Notes under the pieces: generated by a model
Told to the model about the DNA's origin: nothing
Database searches by the model: none
What the model saw: the letters and a program-made list of their open reading frames with translations, nothing else
Assembly (NCBI GenBank): GCA_030762895.1
Contig: CM061064.1
Coordinates: 134,113,402-134,177,401, forward strand
Length of the DNA stretch: 64,000 bases
Source of the DNA: Sophora flavescens
Taxonomy: Eukaryota; Streptophyta; Magnoliopsida; Fabales; Fabaceae
Direction: 5' to 3'
In this document: piece by piece, positions 24,579 through 35,006 of the stretch
Position numbering within the stretch: the first letter of the stretch is position 1
How the letters are laid out: the number at the start of each line of letters is the position of its first letter
Translations under genes and position numbers: made by a program

Positions 24579-24934
24579 TTTACTAGGTTATATGTTCTAG
24601 TTAGGGACTGACAATGTTTTGTGTTTTATCTTGTTGTTTGGTACATTATAAGGTTATTTTGACAATGACATGATATATTTGTAATGAATTGACAATGCAT
24701 ATGAATGAAAAGTACATTTTGGAGTTATTTTGTTGGTATTATTTACCTTTCATGGCTGCCCTTTGGAGTTATTTTGGAGTTATTTACCTTACATTATAAA
24801 TGGATTCTTTTACAACTTTGATTAGAAAAACAGAAATTTCCATTTCATTATAAATGCCAAAAGGCATGGATTACATAACTTTTTCACCCAAATATTACAA
24901 GCACATACTAACCTAACTTTCCATGACATTTACA

Positions 24935-25513
24935 CTACTTCCATACATTAAATATCATAACCATAACAACAAAAACCAAGACAACCCCTATCAAAACTCC
25001 AAATGATCTTTGGAGATAAACAACATCTTTGGATATAAGCAACATCTTGACTTGCATTTCATTCATCTTTGCTTTCATCTCGGTTATTTCCATCTCCACC
25101 TGAGGAATTCTCCCATCTCCATCTGCTTCTCCTTAAGTCTCTCTTGTTCCATTTGTGCCTCATATATATCCACCCACACAAATGTGCCACAATGTGGTTT
25201 CTTCTCCTGCAACCAAAACCAGCAAGAATGTAAAGATGACAGGCCAACCAATATGGAACTAAAGTAAGGGATTCATTACCTTATATAAAGGGCAGCCATA
25301 GAAGGGTCTGTTTGGGTTCTTCAGTGTTCTTGAAGTGCTGATGACACAGGATCTCTTACAAATGCAACATGGAGGTGGGAACTTTGGGGTTACAGTGCTT
25401 GAGGAAGCACTCCAACTATAGTCACGACTGGACACATTGTTAGACGCCCAACTCATTTTAACGTTGGTCCAACAATGGAAGGGGGGCGAAATAGAAATTA
25501 GGGATTCAGTCAC
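24935..25513 (-). pseudogene. GRF zinc-finger protein gene inside the MULE
   Basis: Exon 1 (25280-25513) starts MTESLISISPPF and carries PCCICKRSCVISTSRTLKNP and RPFYGCPLYK. A GT-AG intron (25207-25279) follows. Exon 2 opens EKKPHCGTFVWVD, which completes a GRF-type zinc finger (Cys-Cys...Cys-His-Cys pattern, about residues 49-90). The frame then reads EAQMEQERLKEKQMEMG and stops at 25084. Shifting by one base at about 25110 restores a heptad-like MEITEMKAKMNEMQVKMLL and a strongly hydrophobic GVLIGVVLVFVVMVMIF segment ending at a TAG at 24935. The intact gene thus probably encoded a GRF finger, a coiled coil and a membrane anchor. It is convergent with the mudrA remnant. Its function in MULEs is unknown. 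Confidence 0.75.
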
Positions 25514-26214
25514 TGCTGATGAGGGAAAGGGTGCGCAAGTCCGAGGGTAGCGATCGAATGGGGGGAAGGAGAAGAAGAATGTTTACAATGGCGAGGGAGA
25601 ACAAGTCCTAGGGTTGGGAAGTCCTTGGGTTGGGAGGAAGAAGAAGGAAGGAAGAAGAATTTTGAACGGAAGAAGAAGGAAGAAGAAGTTTGAACGGAAG
25701 AAGAAGGAAGAAGAAGTTTGAAAGGAAGAAGAAGTTTGAACGGCAATGCGTTTTGGTTTTTTAGCAAAAGGAAACTGACACGTCAGCGTTTTACCTGCGA
25801 TCAAAGGTGGTGAACTGACGGAAGGACTAATCTGTCCCGGAAATACATTCTTAAGGACTAAACGGATAGTTTTTTTGGTTAGGGACTATTTCAGACCCGA
25901 GTGTTTTTCTCAGGGACCAAATTGGGGGTTTAGTCTTTATCTTATTAATTTGGCAGCTTTTAATCCGATTAATATAATGATAATAATGTTTTGAGTATTG
26001 GAATGATGGATAATTTAGCCAAATACGAATATTTTTACTTTATTGACGTTTTTTATTCTTCTTTTTTTTTGACAGATTTTTATTCTTGGACTATAACATT
26101 CAAATAAAGATATAAAAAAAAAGTAAAACGATGGAGGGAGTTTCTAAGTTTTATCTATATTTATATCTATATCTATATTATATATTCTATATTCTATCTA
26201 TATCTATATATATT

Positions 26215-26826
26215 AAACAATACATTTCTATCCCCTATATAATGTGGTGTTGTCATGTGTCACCTTCCATATACAAGAAATACAGTAGTGTTTAGGAATG
26301 ACAAGTGTCAACACGACAATTTTTTGATTTATTATTGTATTTATAAATTAACAAAAAAACAATAAAAAATAAAAATTGAGCCAAATTACCTAAATTTAAA
26401 TCAAATAATAAATCAAAAATTTCAATTTACGTTAATTCTTTTATTTGAAAACTAATTTTGAAATTTCAATTTTGAATTTCAATTTAAGTCAACTATAAAA
26501 TAAAATAATAAAATTAAAATAAACAATACATTTCTATCTCCTATGCAATGTTGTGTTGCCATGTGTCACCTTCCCTATGCAAGAAATGCAGCAGTATTTA
26601 TGAATGACAAGTGTCAACACTACAATTTTTTTATTTATATTGTATTTATAAATTAACAAAAAAAAACAAAAAAAAATAAAAATTGAGCCAAAATTACCTA
26701 AATTTAAACCAAATAATAAATCAAAGTTTTCAATTTACGTTAATTCTCTTATTTGAAAACTAATTTTGAAATTTCAATTTTGAATTTAAATTTAAATCAA
26801 CTATAAAATTTGGTTAATTTCAAAAA
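26215..26826 (+). repeat. 306-bp tandem duplication at the Helitron 5' end
   Basis: AAACAATACATTTCTATC begins at 26215 and again at 26521. Both copies continue in register through TGTGTCACCTTCC, AATGACAAGTGTCAACAC and AATTGAGCCAAA-like stretches, with scattered differences. Part of the same sequence (from GAAAACTAATTTTGAAATTT) recurs near 32165-32330. Confidence 0.8.
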
Positions 26827-28576
26827 ATTAAATTTTAAATTTAATTAAGCTTATATAATTATTTAATTTATTTCAATTTTAAGGTCATACCTAAAATGTA
26901 TTTACGTAAATCTTATCAAATTTGAAATTAAATTGAAATTTCAAAAATTGAAATTGGAATTAGAATTTAAATTTTAAACTTAACTAATATTGTCTAATTA
27001 TTTAATTTATTTCAATTATAATTTAAAATTTAAGGTCATACAATATATCTTTATGTAAATCTGATCAAATCTCACTTTTTGCTAATTTTAAAATTTCAAT
27101 TTTGAAATTAAATCAACTATAACATTTGGGTTCATTCAAAAATTTAATATTTAAATATAATTAATATTATATAATTAATATTATATAATTATTTAATATG
27201 TTCCTGCCGAGATCCGACTTTCCGGAATCTCGCAGTATGTCTTGACAGAATATTGTATTCCGGTCCTACGTATCCCAATGAGAATCAAAGCCAGACGTAA
27301 TTTTAGGTTCAACCCTTGGTCATATGGTGATCTCAATCCCCTAATCTTGTATATGATGAATACCAGCAAGCAAGGACTCTTCAATAGTCTCTTGATCGAG
27401 CTAGTTTCTCTAATACGCTTAAGGGAAAGTCACCTGGGTCAGTGAAAAGTGTGTCTCTCTCTTGGGTTCTCCTCTTTTTATAATAGGATCCCCATATCTT
27501 TAAGAGATCCGGATTTATCTCCTTTTATCTCTTAAATCTTCTTTGAGATATGATTTCCTTAATTTGAGGGATTTATCTCTTCTAACCGGATAAGGTTATT
27601 TGAGATAATGTCATGATTATTAAAGATATATATGATCTCCTTAATTTGAGGGAATTATCTCTTCTAATCGGATAATGTTATTCACTACTAGAAAACTTGA
27701 GTTTTCGGACGGAAATGTTTTCGTAAAATTTCGGACGGATTTCAGACGGATTGTGTTATTTTTTATATTTTTCTTGATTCGTCTGAAATCCGTCCGAAAT
27801 TTCGGACGGGTTTCACACAGATTGTGTTATTTTTTATATTTTCCTTGATTTATCTTACATCCGTCTGAAATCCGTCCGAAAATTTCGGACGAATTTCAGA
27901 CGGATTTGTTATTTTTTATATTTTTCTTGATTTACCTTACATCAATTCAAAATCCGTCCAAAATTTGGACGGATTTCAGAAGGATTTGTTATTTTTTATA
28001 TTTTTCTCGATTTACCTTACATCCGTCTGAAATCAGTCCGAAATTTTTCTTGATTTACCTTACATCCGTCTTCAAAATCCGTCCAAAAATTTGGACGATT
28101 TCGAGACGGTTTGTTATTTTTTATATTTTTCTTGATTTACCTTACATCCGTTTCAAATCATTCTAAAATTTTGGACGGATTTGAATTTGATTTGTTATTT
28201 TTTATATTTTTCTTGAAAAAGATTAAATAATTTATCTTACAAATTAAATATGATTAAAAGATTCTATCTTAATAAATTTAAAAGTAAACAAGATTTATGA
28301 AAAAAATTAAAAAACATATTTAGACTAATAAAATGTAAAATTAAATTCAAAAATTAAATTTTAGAAATTAAATTGTTGTAAAAATTTATAACAATAGACT
28401 AATATACAACAATAAAAAATAGGGAACATGATTGAAAGAAACTTATCATATATTTTACTCTATGTAATTTTAGATTTGAAAATAAACTGATTTAGAATTA
28501 ATCGGAGATTTATTTTAGGATCATTGATTTTCTGGGTTGATCAATTCAACTATCAAACTTTACCTTAATTCAAATT

Positions 28577-30022
28577 TTGAAATCATATTTTTGTCAACAT
28601 TTATTTTTTGATTCAACAACTAAAAACATATTTATTTTTAGACTTAATATTTATCCCTCTTTTGTACTCACTAATACACAAATCAAAAATTTCTCTCTCC
28701 TCCCAGTTATTTCACGCGAACCCCTACCCCCTTTTACTCTCTCTGGCTCATTTTTTTTATCACCACACCCATACCCTTCCTTTCTTCTTCCTTTCTTTTC
28801 TTTCTTTTCTTCATTCTCCCTCAGCTTCATTTTTCTCCACCCTCTCCCTTGCTCTCAGCTGCACGCCGCCACCCCTTGGACGTCCGTCGCCGTCCAGCCG
28901 TGCTCCGCCATGGGAGGTCACCGTCTAGTTGCGCCTGGTAGCGGAGACGACGACGCACGTTCTGCTTCGTTTCGCTCCTCCTGTTCACGTCGCGCCTCCG
29001 CCACGGGTTAGCCTTCCGGTGCTGTCCAAGGCCGTTCGAGAGCCGTCCGACCACCGCGCCTGGTAGGGAGCCTCACATAGGGTCGTTTGATTTCTTCATG
29101 AACTGTTGTAGCAGTGCGAAAATGGAGCTCTACCGCTGTCTCGGGTCGTCCGCCATCATCACCACCTTGGGTCGTCGTCACAGTACCTCTTCCCTTCTCC
29201 TGGGGTAAGTGAAATCTCATCTATTTTGCTCAGATTCAGAAAAACCCCAAATTGATTTTAAAACCCTAAACCCTAGCTTTTGAATTCAGAGTTTAATTTT
29301 GAAATTGAACCTTGTTTTGTGCAATTGGGACTACTAATTAGTTATTCCCTAAATCAATTTCATCATTTTGTTGAATGTTCATTTGCACAGATTGAACAAG
29401 GTACCAATAACTACTTTGACTTTTCATGAAACCATCTTTGAAGCTTCTATGTTATGAAATTATAAAATTCAGTGCTAATTATTTGTGTTGCAGTCATATA
29501 GCTGAGATGCAGTTATTAGTTATTATTGTAATTTAGTTTGTGATAGTTTCAGTTGTGGCTACCCTTCTGTGAAAAGAATGCAAATTTGTGAAAGTGTGTT
29601 TTTTGTTGTGGGGACTTTACATGAATGATATAAAAAAGTTTCCTTCTTCATGTTGTTGGTGTGGCCACTTGTACAAATTGCTTGCTTTCTTTGTTAGGAA
29701 CATGGTTTTATTATACTATCTCTTGGTTTAGTCACTGAACCTTGTTTTGACAACACAACTGTATTAAGTGTTAGCGTTTGATGGCTTGATGTTTTTATGA
29801 GGGGATTCAAGGAACTTGTAACTGTTTGCAGTATCGTTTGTCATGTTCTGCAACTCTAGACATGTAGCTTGCTAGTGGCAACTTGCATTCCTAATGATTT
29901 TAGGTACTGACTTGCAGAATTGTATCTGTTTTATTGTTGACATCATGTCTAAATTGGTATTCTATGTATGTCATTTATGTAAATATGCTGGATGCACATG
30001 CTTGTCTCTATATTTGTCTCAG
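28577..30022 (+). other. CACTA interior: GC-rich leader and intron-like sequence
   Basis: 28680-29215 is pyrimidine-rich and then GC-rich, like a plant 5' leader. It ends near CTCCTGGGGTAAGTG (29205-29220), a plausible splice donor. 29220-30022 is intron-like and AT-rich. It may be the captured promoter and leader of some host gene, but the donor gene was not identified. Confidence 0.35.
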
Positions 30023-30400
30023 CAGCTGTTGAATTACGTCCTGACTGTGGTGTAAATCGCTTGGCAAGTTTCTCTAGCTTCTTGAAGTTGGATAGGATCA
30101 TGTTAAAGCTCATTTCTTTTCAGATTTATTCTAATTTAATGTTGTCATTTTAGTTGGTTGAGAAATTGTCTGCCAAAGCACCAGATGGTCCCACCAAGAT
30201 AAAAATACTGTCTGCTATTGCTGAGGAGCATAATATCAAATGGGAACCCAAGTCGTTTGGAGATACGGTCTGCTGCAGAATCTGTAGAACTTGCAAGCAT
30301 GGCTGCAAGAGCAGCTGCTGAACTTTCAAACCGAGAGAACATGACAAGGCAGTACTCAAGTGGGTCACATAGTTCTTCTGGCAACTTTATTTATTTATTT
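30023..30400 (+). pseudogene. Captured IST1-like gene fragment
   Basis: Two exons are recognisable. 30023-30063 encodes AAVELRPDCGVNRL after a TCTCAG acceptor. 30154-30260 encodes LVEKLSAKAPDGPTKIKIL and AEEHNIKWEPKSFGD after TTTTAG. These match the end of the IST1 domain of plant IST1-like proteins, which regulate ESCRT-III and Vps4 in endosomal sorting. A following frame (SAAESVELASMAARAAAELS, 30268-30330) resembles the Ala-rich C-terminal region of the same family but is out of phase, implying a deletion or fused exons. The intron between the first two exons starts GCAAGT, not GT. The N-terminal IST1 exons are absent, so no functional protein is expected. Confidence 0.8.
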
Positions 30401-30647
30401 TTTTGGTTCATTACATGACCTTCACGATTCACAGTGGCTTGATCTTCTGATAGTTTTTAAGTCATGACTTTTGGATTGCATGCAGCAATTGGTATTTGAT
30501 TTTTAGAAGTTGTATGGTACCAAGACTGTATTTTGTAACAATAGTCAAATTCATGATTTTGAGATTGAATGTGAAACTGCAAATGTTAGTGATCGGTGCC
30601 ATATAATTCGCATAGATAAAGAAATTGTAATGTAAGTCAAGTGATTT

Positions 30648-31015
30648 GTCACGGCCGTGATGGGCATCACGGCCTGGCCGTGACAGCTTCTGCCTTGAAT
30701 GTTGCCTCACTAAATGGTCTGTCACGGCCGTGATGGGTATCACGGCCTGACCGTGACATATTCTTCCTAGAAGGGGTTTGGCTCAGTTGACATGTCACGA
30801 CCGTGATGGGCATCACGGCCTAGCCGTGACAGCTTCTGCCTTGAACGCTTCACTAAATGGTCTGTCACGGCCGTGATGGGTATCACGGCCTGGCCGTGAC
30901 AAATTCTGCCTAGAAGGGGTCTGGCTCAGTTGACATGTCACGACCGTGATGGGCATCACGGCCTGGCCGTGACAGCTTCTGCCTTGAACGCTTCACTAAA
31001 TGGTCTGTCCGAAAT
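30648..31015 (+). repeat. Tandem array built on the palindrome TCACGGCCGTGA
   Basis: Five units of about 73 bp alternate in an A-B-A-B-A order. Each opens with GTCACGGCCGTGATGGG and an inverted ATCACGGCCTGGCCGTGAC. A units continue CAGCTTCTGCCTTGAA and B units continue CTAGAAGGGG.TTGGCTCAG. The array lies inside the CACTA element. Confidence 0.9.
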
Positions 31016-31972
31016 TCGTCCGAACAATAACCAATAAAATCACAACATCCGTCCCAAATCCGTTGGAAAACAAAAATAAATCTGTCCGAAATTCGTCCGA
31101 ACAATAACCAAAATCCGGATTTGCATGTTGTCCATATTCCGTCCGCAATCCATCTGTATATATTTTCGAACAAAATTTGGGACGGATTTCATAATTTCCC
31201 ACGAGGCTTTTTCAGACGGGTGCCATTCCGTCCGAAATCCATCCGAAATGAATTATCCGTCCGAAATTTGTCCAATTTTCGTCTGAAATCCGTCTGTAAA
31301 TCTGTCCGAAAAAGATGGATTTCTAATAGTGATTTGAGATAATATTAGGATTATTAAAGATAGATATGATCTCCTTAATTTGAGGGATTTTATCTCTTCT
31401 AACCGGATAAGGTTATTTGAGATAATATCAGGAATATTAAAGATAATATCGATATCTTATCCTTCCTACCTTTATTGGATCAGGTATCCAAATTCGGTTG
31501 CCGGGTTTTACTCCTCGGCTAGTACAATACCTAAAATGTATTTAGGTAAATCTTATCAAATTTGAAATTAAATTTAAATTTCGTAAATTGAAATTGAAAT
31601 TTAGATTTTAGATTTAATTAATCTTATCTAATTACTTAATTTATTTCAAATTTCAGGTCATACAATATGTCTTTACGTAAATTAAATCAACTACAAAATT
31701 TGGGTTAATTTCAAACAATAAAATTTTAAATTTAATTAATCATATCTAATTGTTTAATTTATTTCAATTTCAATTTCAAATTTAAGGTTATACAATATGT
31801 CTTTACGTAAATCTTGTTAAATCTCACTTTTTACCAATTTTAATTTTAAATGTGTAGCTATCATCTTATCTCTGGTTTTTAAATCTTATCACTTTTTTAA
31901 TTTCAATTTTGAAATAAAATCAAATATCAGATTTAAAATGAAATATTTCTATTTTGCTTCAATCTTTATCCT

Positions 31973-31974
31973 AA

Positions 31975-32041
<67 letters not shown>
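31973..32041. repeat. (CT)n(TA)n microsatellite
   Basis: Uninterrupted CT dinucleotides pass into about 20 TA dinucleotides. Confidence 0.95.
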
Positions 32042-32043
<2 letters not shown>

Positions 32044-32734
32044 TCACTGCTTACATATTCCCTTCAACTTTACCATTGACTTAAAATAAACTATAAATAT
32101 ACTTTTCTTGATGACTTAACACCTGAAAAGGAGGAGTAGAGGAATAAAATTTACATTAATTCTCTTATTTGAAAACTAATTTTGAAATTTCAATTTTGAA
32201 TTTAAATTTAAATCAACTATAAAATTTGGTTAATTTCAAAAAATTAAATTTTAAATGTAATTAATCTTATATAATTATTAAATTTATTTCAATTTTAAGG
32301 CCATACCTAAAATGTATTTACGTAAATCTTACTGCTTTCGATGCTGAACGATAAATTGTAAAGGATGGAAAAAAAAATCTAAATTGAGGGTTTTGGAGTT
32401 GTATAATGATGGGTACTGATACTGTCACTATAAATTAATAAATTCAAATTTAATTTCAATTACTCCTATTTATTGGGTGTCCGTTGATTTGAGGTTAGCA
32501 TATTCAACAAACTATCTAACACTTATTTCAAAACAGCGGTTTTATTTAAGAAAATAAATAATATATATTTTAATTTTAATTTTATTGTTAACAATAATGT
32601 GTTAATTATTTTGACTTATATGATTCAAAGATTTAATTTGTATCTATTTTTTAGTATAAAGAGTTTTTAAATTGTCGAGTAATACTAAAATAACACTTTA
32701 TTAAAAGGTTTTACGCTTATCAAAAATGACCTCA

Positions 32735-32785
<51 letters not shown>

Positions 32786-32797
32786 GCGCGCGCGCGC
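32735..32797. repeat. (AT)n(GT)n(CG)n compound microsatellite
   Basis: A run of AT changes directly into about 17 GT and then about 6 CG dinucleotides. The GT/CG part is an alternating purine-pyrimidine tract able in principle to form Z-DNA. Confidence 0.95.
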
Positions 32798-33090
32798 AAT
32801 ACTTTGTCATCGTCTCACAATATACAAAAATTTGACTGTAAAAGTGTAACCAAATTTATATTCTATATTTTATTTCTCAAATTATTAAAATGATTATTCA
32901 ACTAGACTAATAATATTCTCTCAAAAAAAACTTGGCTAATAATATTACGGTATTTACATGCATTATATATTTTATATAATTTGTGTAAATCATGTTAAGA
33001 ACTTTATATAATTAATATGTAAAAATTTAAAAATTATCTTATAATACTAAAAATTATTAAATAAATAATTTTAAAAATCATCAATAATTT

Positions 33091-33110
33091 ATCCCGTGCG
33101 AGCACGGGAT
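33091..33110 (+). other. Helitron 3' terminal hairpin
   Basis: ATCCCGTGC-GA-GCACGGGAT forms a perfect 9-bp stem with a 2-base centre, 10 bases before the end of the CTAG terminus. This is the expected spacing of a Helitron stop signal. Confidence 0.85.
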
Positions 33111-33120
33111 CAAACTCTAG

Positions 33121-33552
33121 TATAATACATTTATGAAGAAACTCAAAGTGGGAAACCTCCACATGTCAATCTCTGGAGCCTTCACTCATCATACGTGATA
33201 ACACCAGAAACCTTCCCTCCAAATTTTGCTAATGTGTCGTACTCACTTTCATTTGAAGAAAAATCATTATGCTGACTCAATATAGAAATGCTAATCAGAA
33301 TCAATCTCAAATCAATGCAATCAATGCAATCAATTCATTTTATTGAAATTAATGAATTTGTCCAAAGTTTGAAAATATCAATTAAAATCAATTAATCAAT
33401 TAATAAATATTAAAATACCATATTAAAATTGAATATGTAATCAACTAAAATCATTATGGATGGATGAATCAATCAAACATTAAAACTCACCAAAAAATTC
33501 GAGGAACAATTATTGCTCAGTTTCAAAACACCTTAGATGCATTCTCTCTCTT

Positions 33553-33643
<91 letters not shown>

Positions 33644-33744
33644 TCCTTTCTTTTTCCATTCTCCTTCTTGCTTTTCACTTCTCATACTCCATCAAAGGCA
33701 GATGTCTCTCTACCTATCTTGCATCTCTCTATCGGAGCCTCCGC
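33121..33744. other. Spacer with (CT)n(TA)n microsatellite
   Basis: No gene seen. 33543-33639 is a CT run followed by about 35 TA dinucleotides. The rest is AT-rich unique-looking sequence. Confidence 0.6.
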
Positions 33745-34478
33745 TATAACACACCCCAACATTAATGTACTTTTAAGTCAGAAAATTCAGGTGTAAAAAT
33801 TTTCTTTCTGAATACTTCAGCAAAGTGACACACACATCACAAAAGTAAAATCACAACACACACATCACAAAAGTAAAATCACATTATACTTGACGATACA
33901 CATAAACTGGTTTCATTCATAAATCAGGCCACCACAACATATAAGTTTTCTTGAAATTATTTTTATACTGAGAAATTTCAAACCATCCCAAGGGTTTCAG
34001 AATCCCATAAACTGATTTTCGCAAAATTACACAACACAAGGAATAATCCTAAGCTGGTCACTCTATAAAACATCTAATGGAAGAACTCTGTAGTTCTCAC
34101 CACTATTACCAACCTTTGCAAGGATCGGGATTAGTATCCCCAATTGAAGTTAAGACTTCCTCTGCACCATCTACTATCAGTACCAAGGTACAACAGTAAT
34201 AACAAGTAAAACCTGATATATTGTAAGGGTGAGACACCAATATATGGATATAAGCACGATAACTACAAGCGTGACACACAAAACATCATATAGGCATATA
34301 TAGTCATACAATATAAACTTCTCATAAATAACAAGTAATTTACCAATGTGTTTCATACCCGAACAGTCATTGTCCTTTATAAAAAGATTAATGAAACTTC
34401 ACAGTTCACCAATCTTTATACCTAATCTCGGGAGATTCCACACCTCTTTTCATTTTGAGCAGATCAGGCTCTTGCATG

Positions 34479-34975
34479 GCACATTGCCAACGAAAGAAAC
34501 AATGGTCAACACAACATGGCACACTGTCCAACTTCCTGGCACAATGGTCAACGCAAAACATGGCACACTGTCCGAACTCCCGGCACAATGGTCAACGCAA
34601 AACATGGCACATCATCCAAAACTCCCGGCACAATGGTCAACACAATACATGGCACATCGTCCAAAACTCCCGGCACGATGGTCAACACAGAACATGGCAC
34701 ATCGCCCATCAAGGCGCAACGGTCAACACGAGACATGGCACATTGTCCAAACATTCTGGTACAATGGCCAACACGATAAATGGAACATTTTGTCCATAAA
34801 AACACATTGCCCATTAGGGTACAATGATCAAATTTACATGACTCATTGTCCGTCAAGGCACAATGATCACCGCGATAAATGGAATATTTATTCATAAAAA
34901 CACATTGTCCATTAAGGCGCAATGGAAAGTCGTGTCATGAATACCTTGTCCGTCAAGATATCATGATAAATTAAG
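34479..34975 (+). repeat. Minisatellite, about 44-bp unit, roughly 11 degenerate copies
   Basis: Units follow CACATCGTCCAAAACTCC, then CGGCACAATGGTCAACAC and AAACATGG. The first six are regular, and later ones lose part of the unit or gain a CATAAAAA block. The array lies immediately upstream of the LTR TATA box. Confidence 0.92.
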
Positions 34976-34999
34976 TAGGCACGTCTGCCGAGTAATGCA

Positions 35000-35006
35000 T
35001 ATAAAA
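35000..35006 (+). promoter_or_regulatory. Candidate LTR TATA box
   Basis: TATAAAA directly follows the minisatellite. The same motif in the same context occurs at 63651 in the second LTR of this family. Confidence 0.5.

Larger units (their letters stand above)
22182..25935 (+). mobile_element. Mutator-like element (MULE) with long TIRs and 9-bp TSD
   Basis: Terminal inverted repeats of about 255 bp (22182-22440 and 25680-25935) start GACTAAACCCCCAATTTGG and differ by very few bases. The flanking 9-bp repeat TTTATCTTA (22173-22181, 25936-25944) is perfect, the hallmark of Mutator transposition. TIR inner parts are CTTCTT-rich. Two genes converge inside: a deleted mudrA-like gene on plus and a GRF zinc-finger gene on minus. 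Near-identical TIRs and TSD suggest recent movement, but the transposase core is missing, so the enzyme must have come from elsewhere. Confidence 0.93.
27683..31331 (+). mobile_element. CACTA element with TSD ATT carrying host gene fragments
   Basis: The left end is CACTACTAGAAAACTTG and the right end read inward is CACTATTAGAAATCC. The flanking 3-bp repeat is ATT (27680-27682 and 31332-31334). Subterminal zones (27700-28190 and 31010-31320) are filled with TTTCGGACGGATTTCAGACGG-type repeats in both orientations. The interior holds a GC-rich tract (28850-29215) ending at a donor-like GTAAGT, an IST1-like gene fragment, and a CACGGCC tandem array. No transposase gene is present, so it is non-autonomous. 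Confidence 0.88.
27550..31475 (+). repeat. Three tandem copies of an about 83-bp unit, middle copy interrupted
   Basis: Units contain ATGATCTCCTTAATTTGAGG, CTCTTCTAACCGGATAAGG and TTATTTGAGATAAT. The copies start near 27550 and 27630 and, after the CACTA element, near 31365. The CACTA element lies within the second copy and its ATT duplication derives from GTTATTTGAG. Confidence 0.7.
27199..31526 (+). mobile_element. Possible solo LTR split by a CACTA element
   Basis: Excluding the CACTA insertion, 27199-27682 plus 31335-31526 start TGTTCCTGCCGAG and end CTCGGCTAGTACA, i.e. TG..CA with short inverted ends, as in an LTR. No clear target duplication was found (AATA versus ATAC), so this is tentative. 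The GC content differs from the surrounding Helitron AT-rich DNA. Confidence 0.4.
26203..33120 (+). mobile_element. Helitron, non-autonomous, with nested insertions
   Basis: The right end has a perfect 9-bp hairpin (33091-33110) followed by CAAACTCTAG. CTAG at 33117-33120 is the CTRR terminus, followed by T. The proposed left end is A|TCTATATATATTAAACAATAC at 26203. Helitrons insert between A and T and make no target duplication, which fits both edges. Its own sequence (26203-27198 and 31527-33120) is very AT-rich and repetitive and lacks Rep/helicase coding. The middle is an LTR-like insertion with a CACTA element. The left end is less certain than the right, because several TCTATA copies precede it. 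Confidence 0.72.

Noticed and set aside
28577..29011. 144-codon plus frame
   Set aside because: Pyrimidine-rich leader with another overlapping frame of similar length; no domain or conserved motif seen.
30462..31202. Minus-strand frames
   Set aside because: They pass through the CACGGCC tandem array and CACTA subterminal repeats and have no protein-like composition.
33464..33796. Plus-strand frame with a long Ile-Tyr run
   Set aside because: Translation of the (TA)n microsatellite.
34346..34922. Overlapping open frames in several phases on both strands
   Set aside because: They run through the 44-bp minisatellite, whose units lack stops; the proteins are only repeat translations.
34479..34975. 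CRISPR-like spaced repeats
   Set aside because: Plant nuclear DNA, degenerate contiguous units without unique spacers, inside an LTR.
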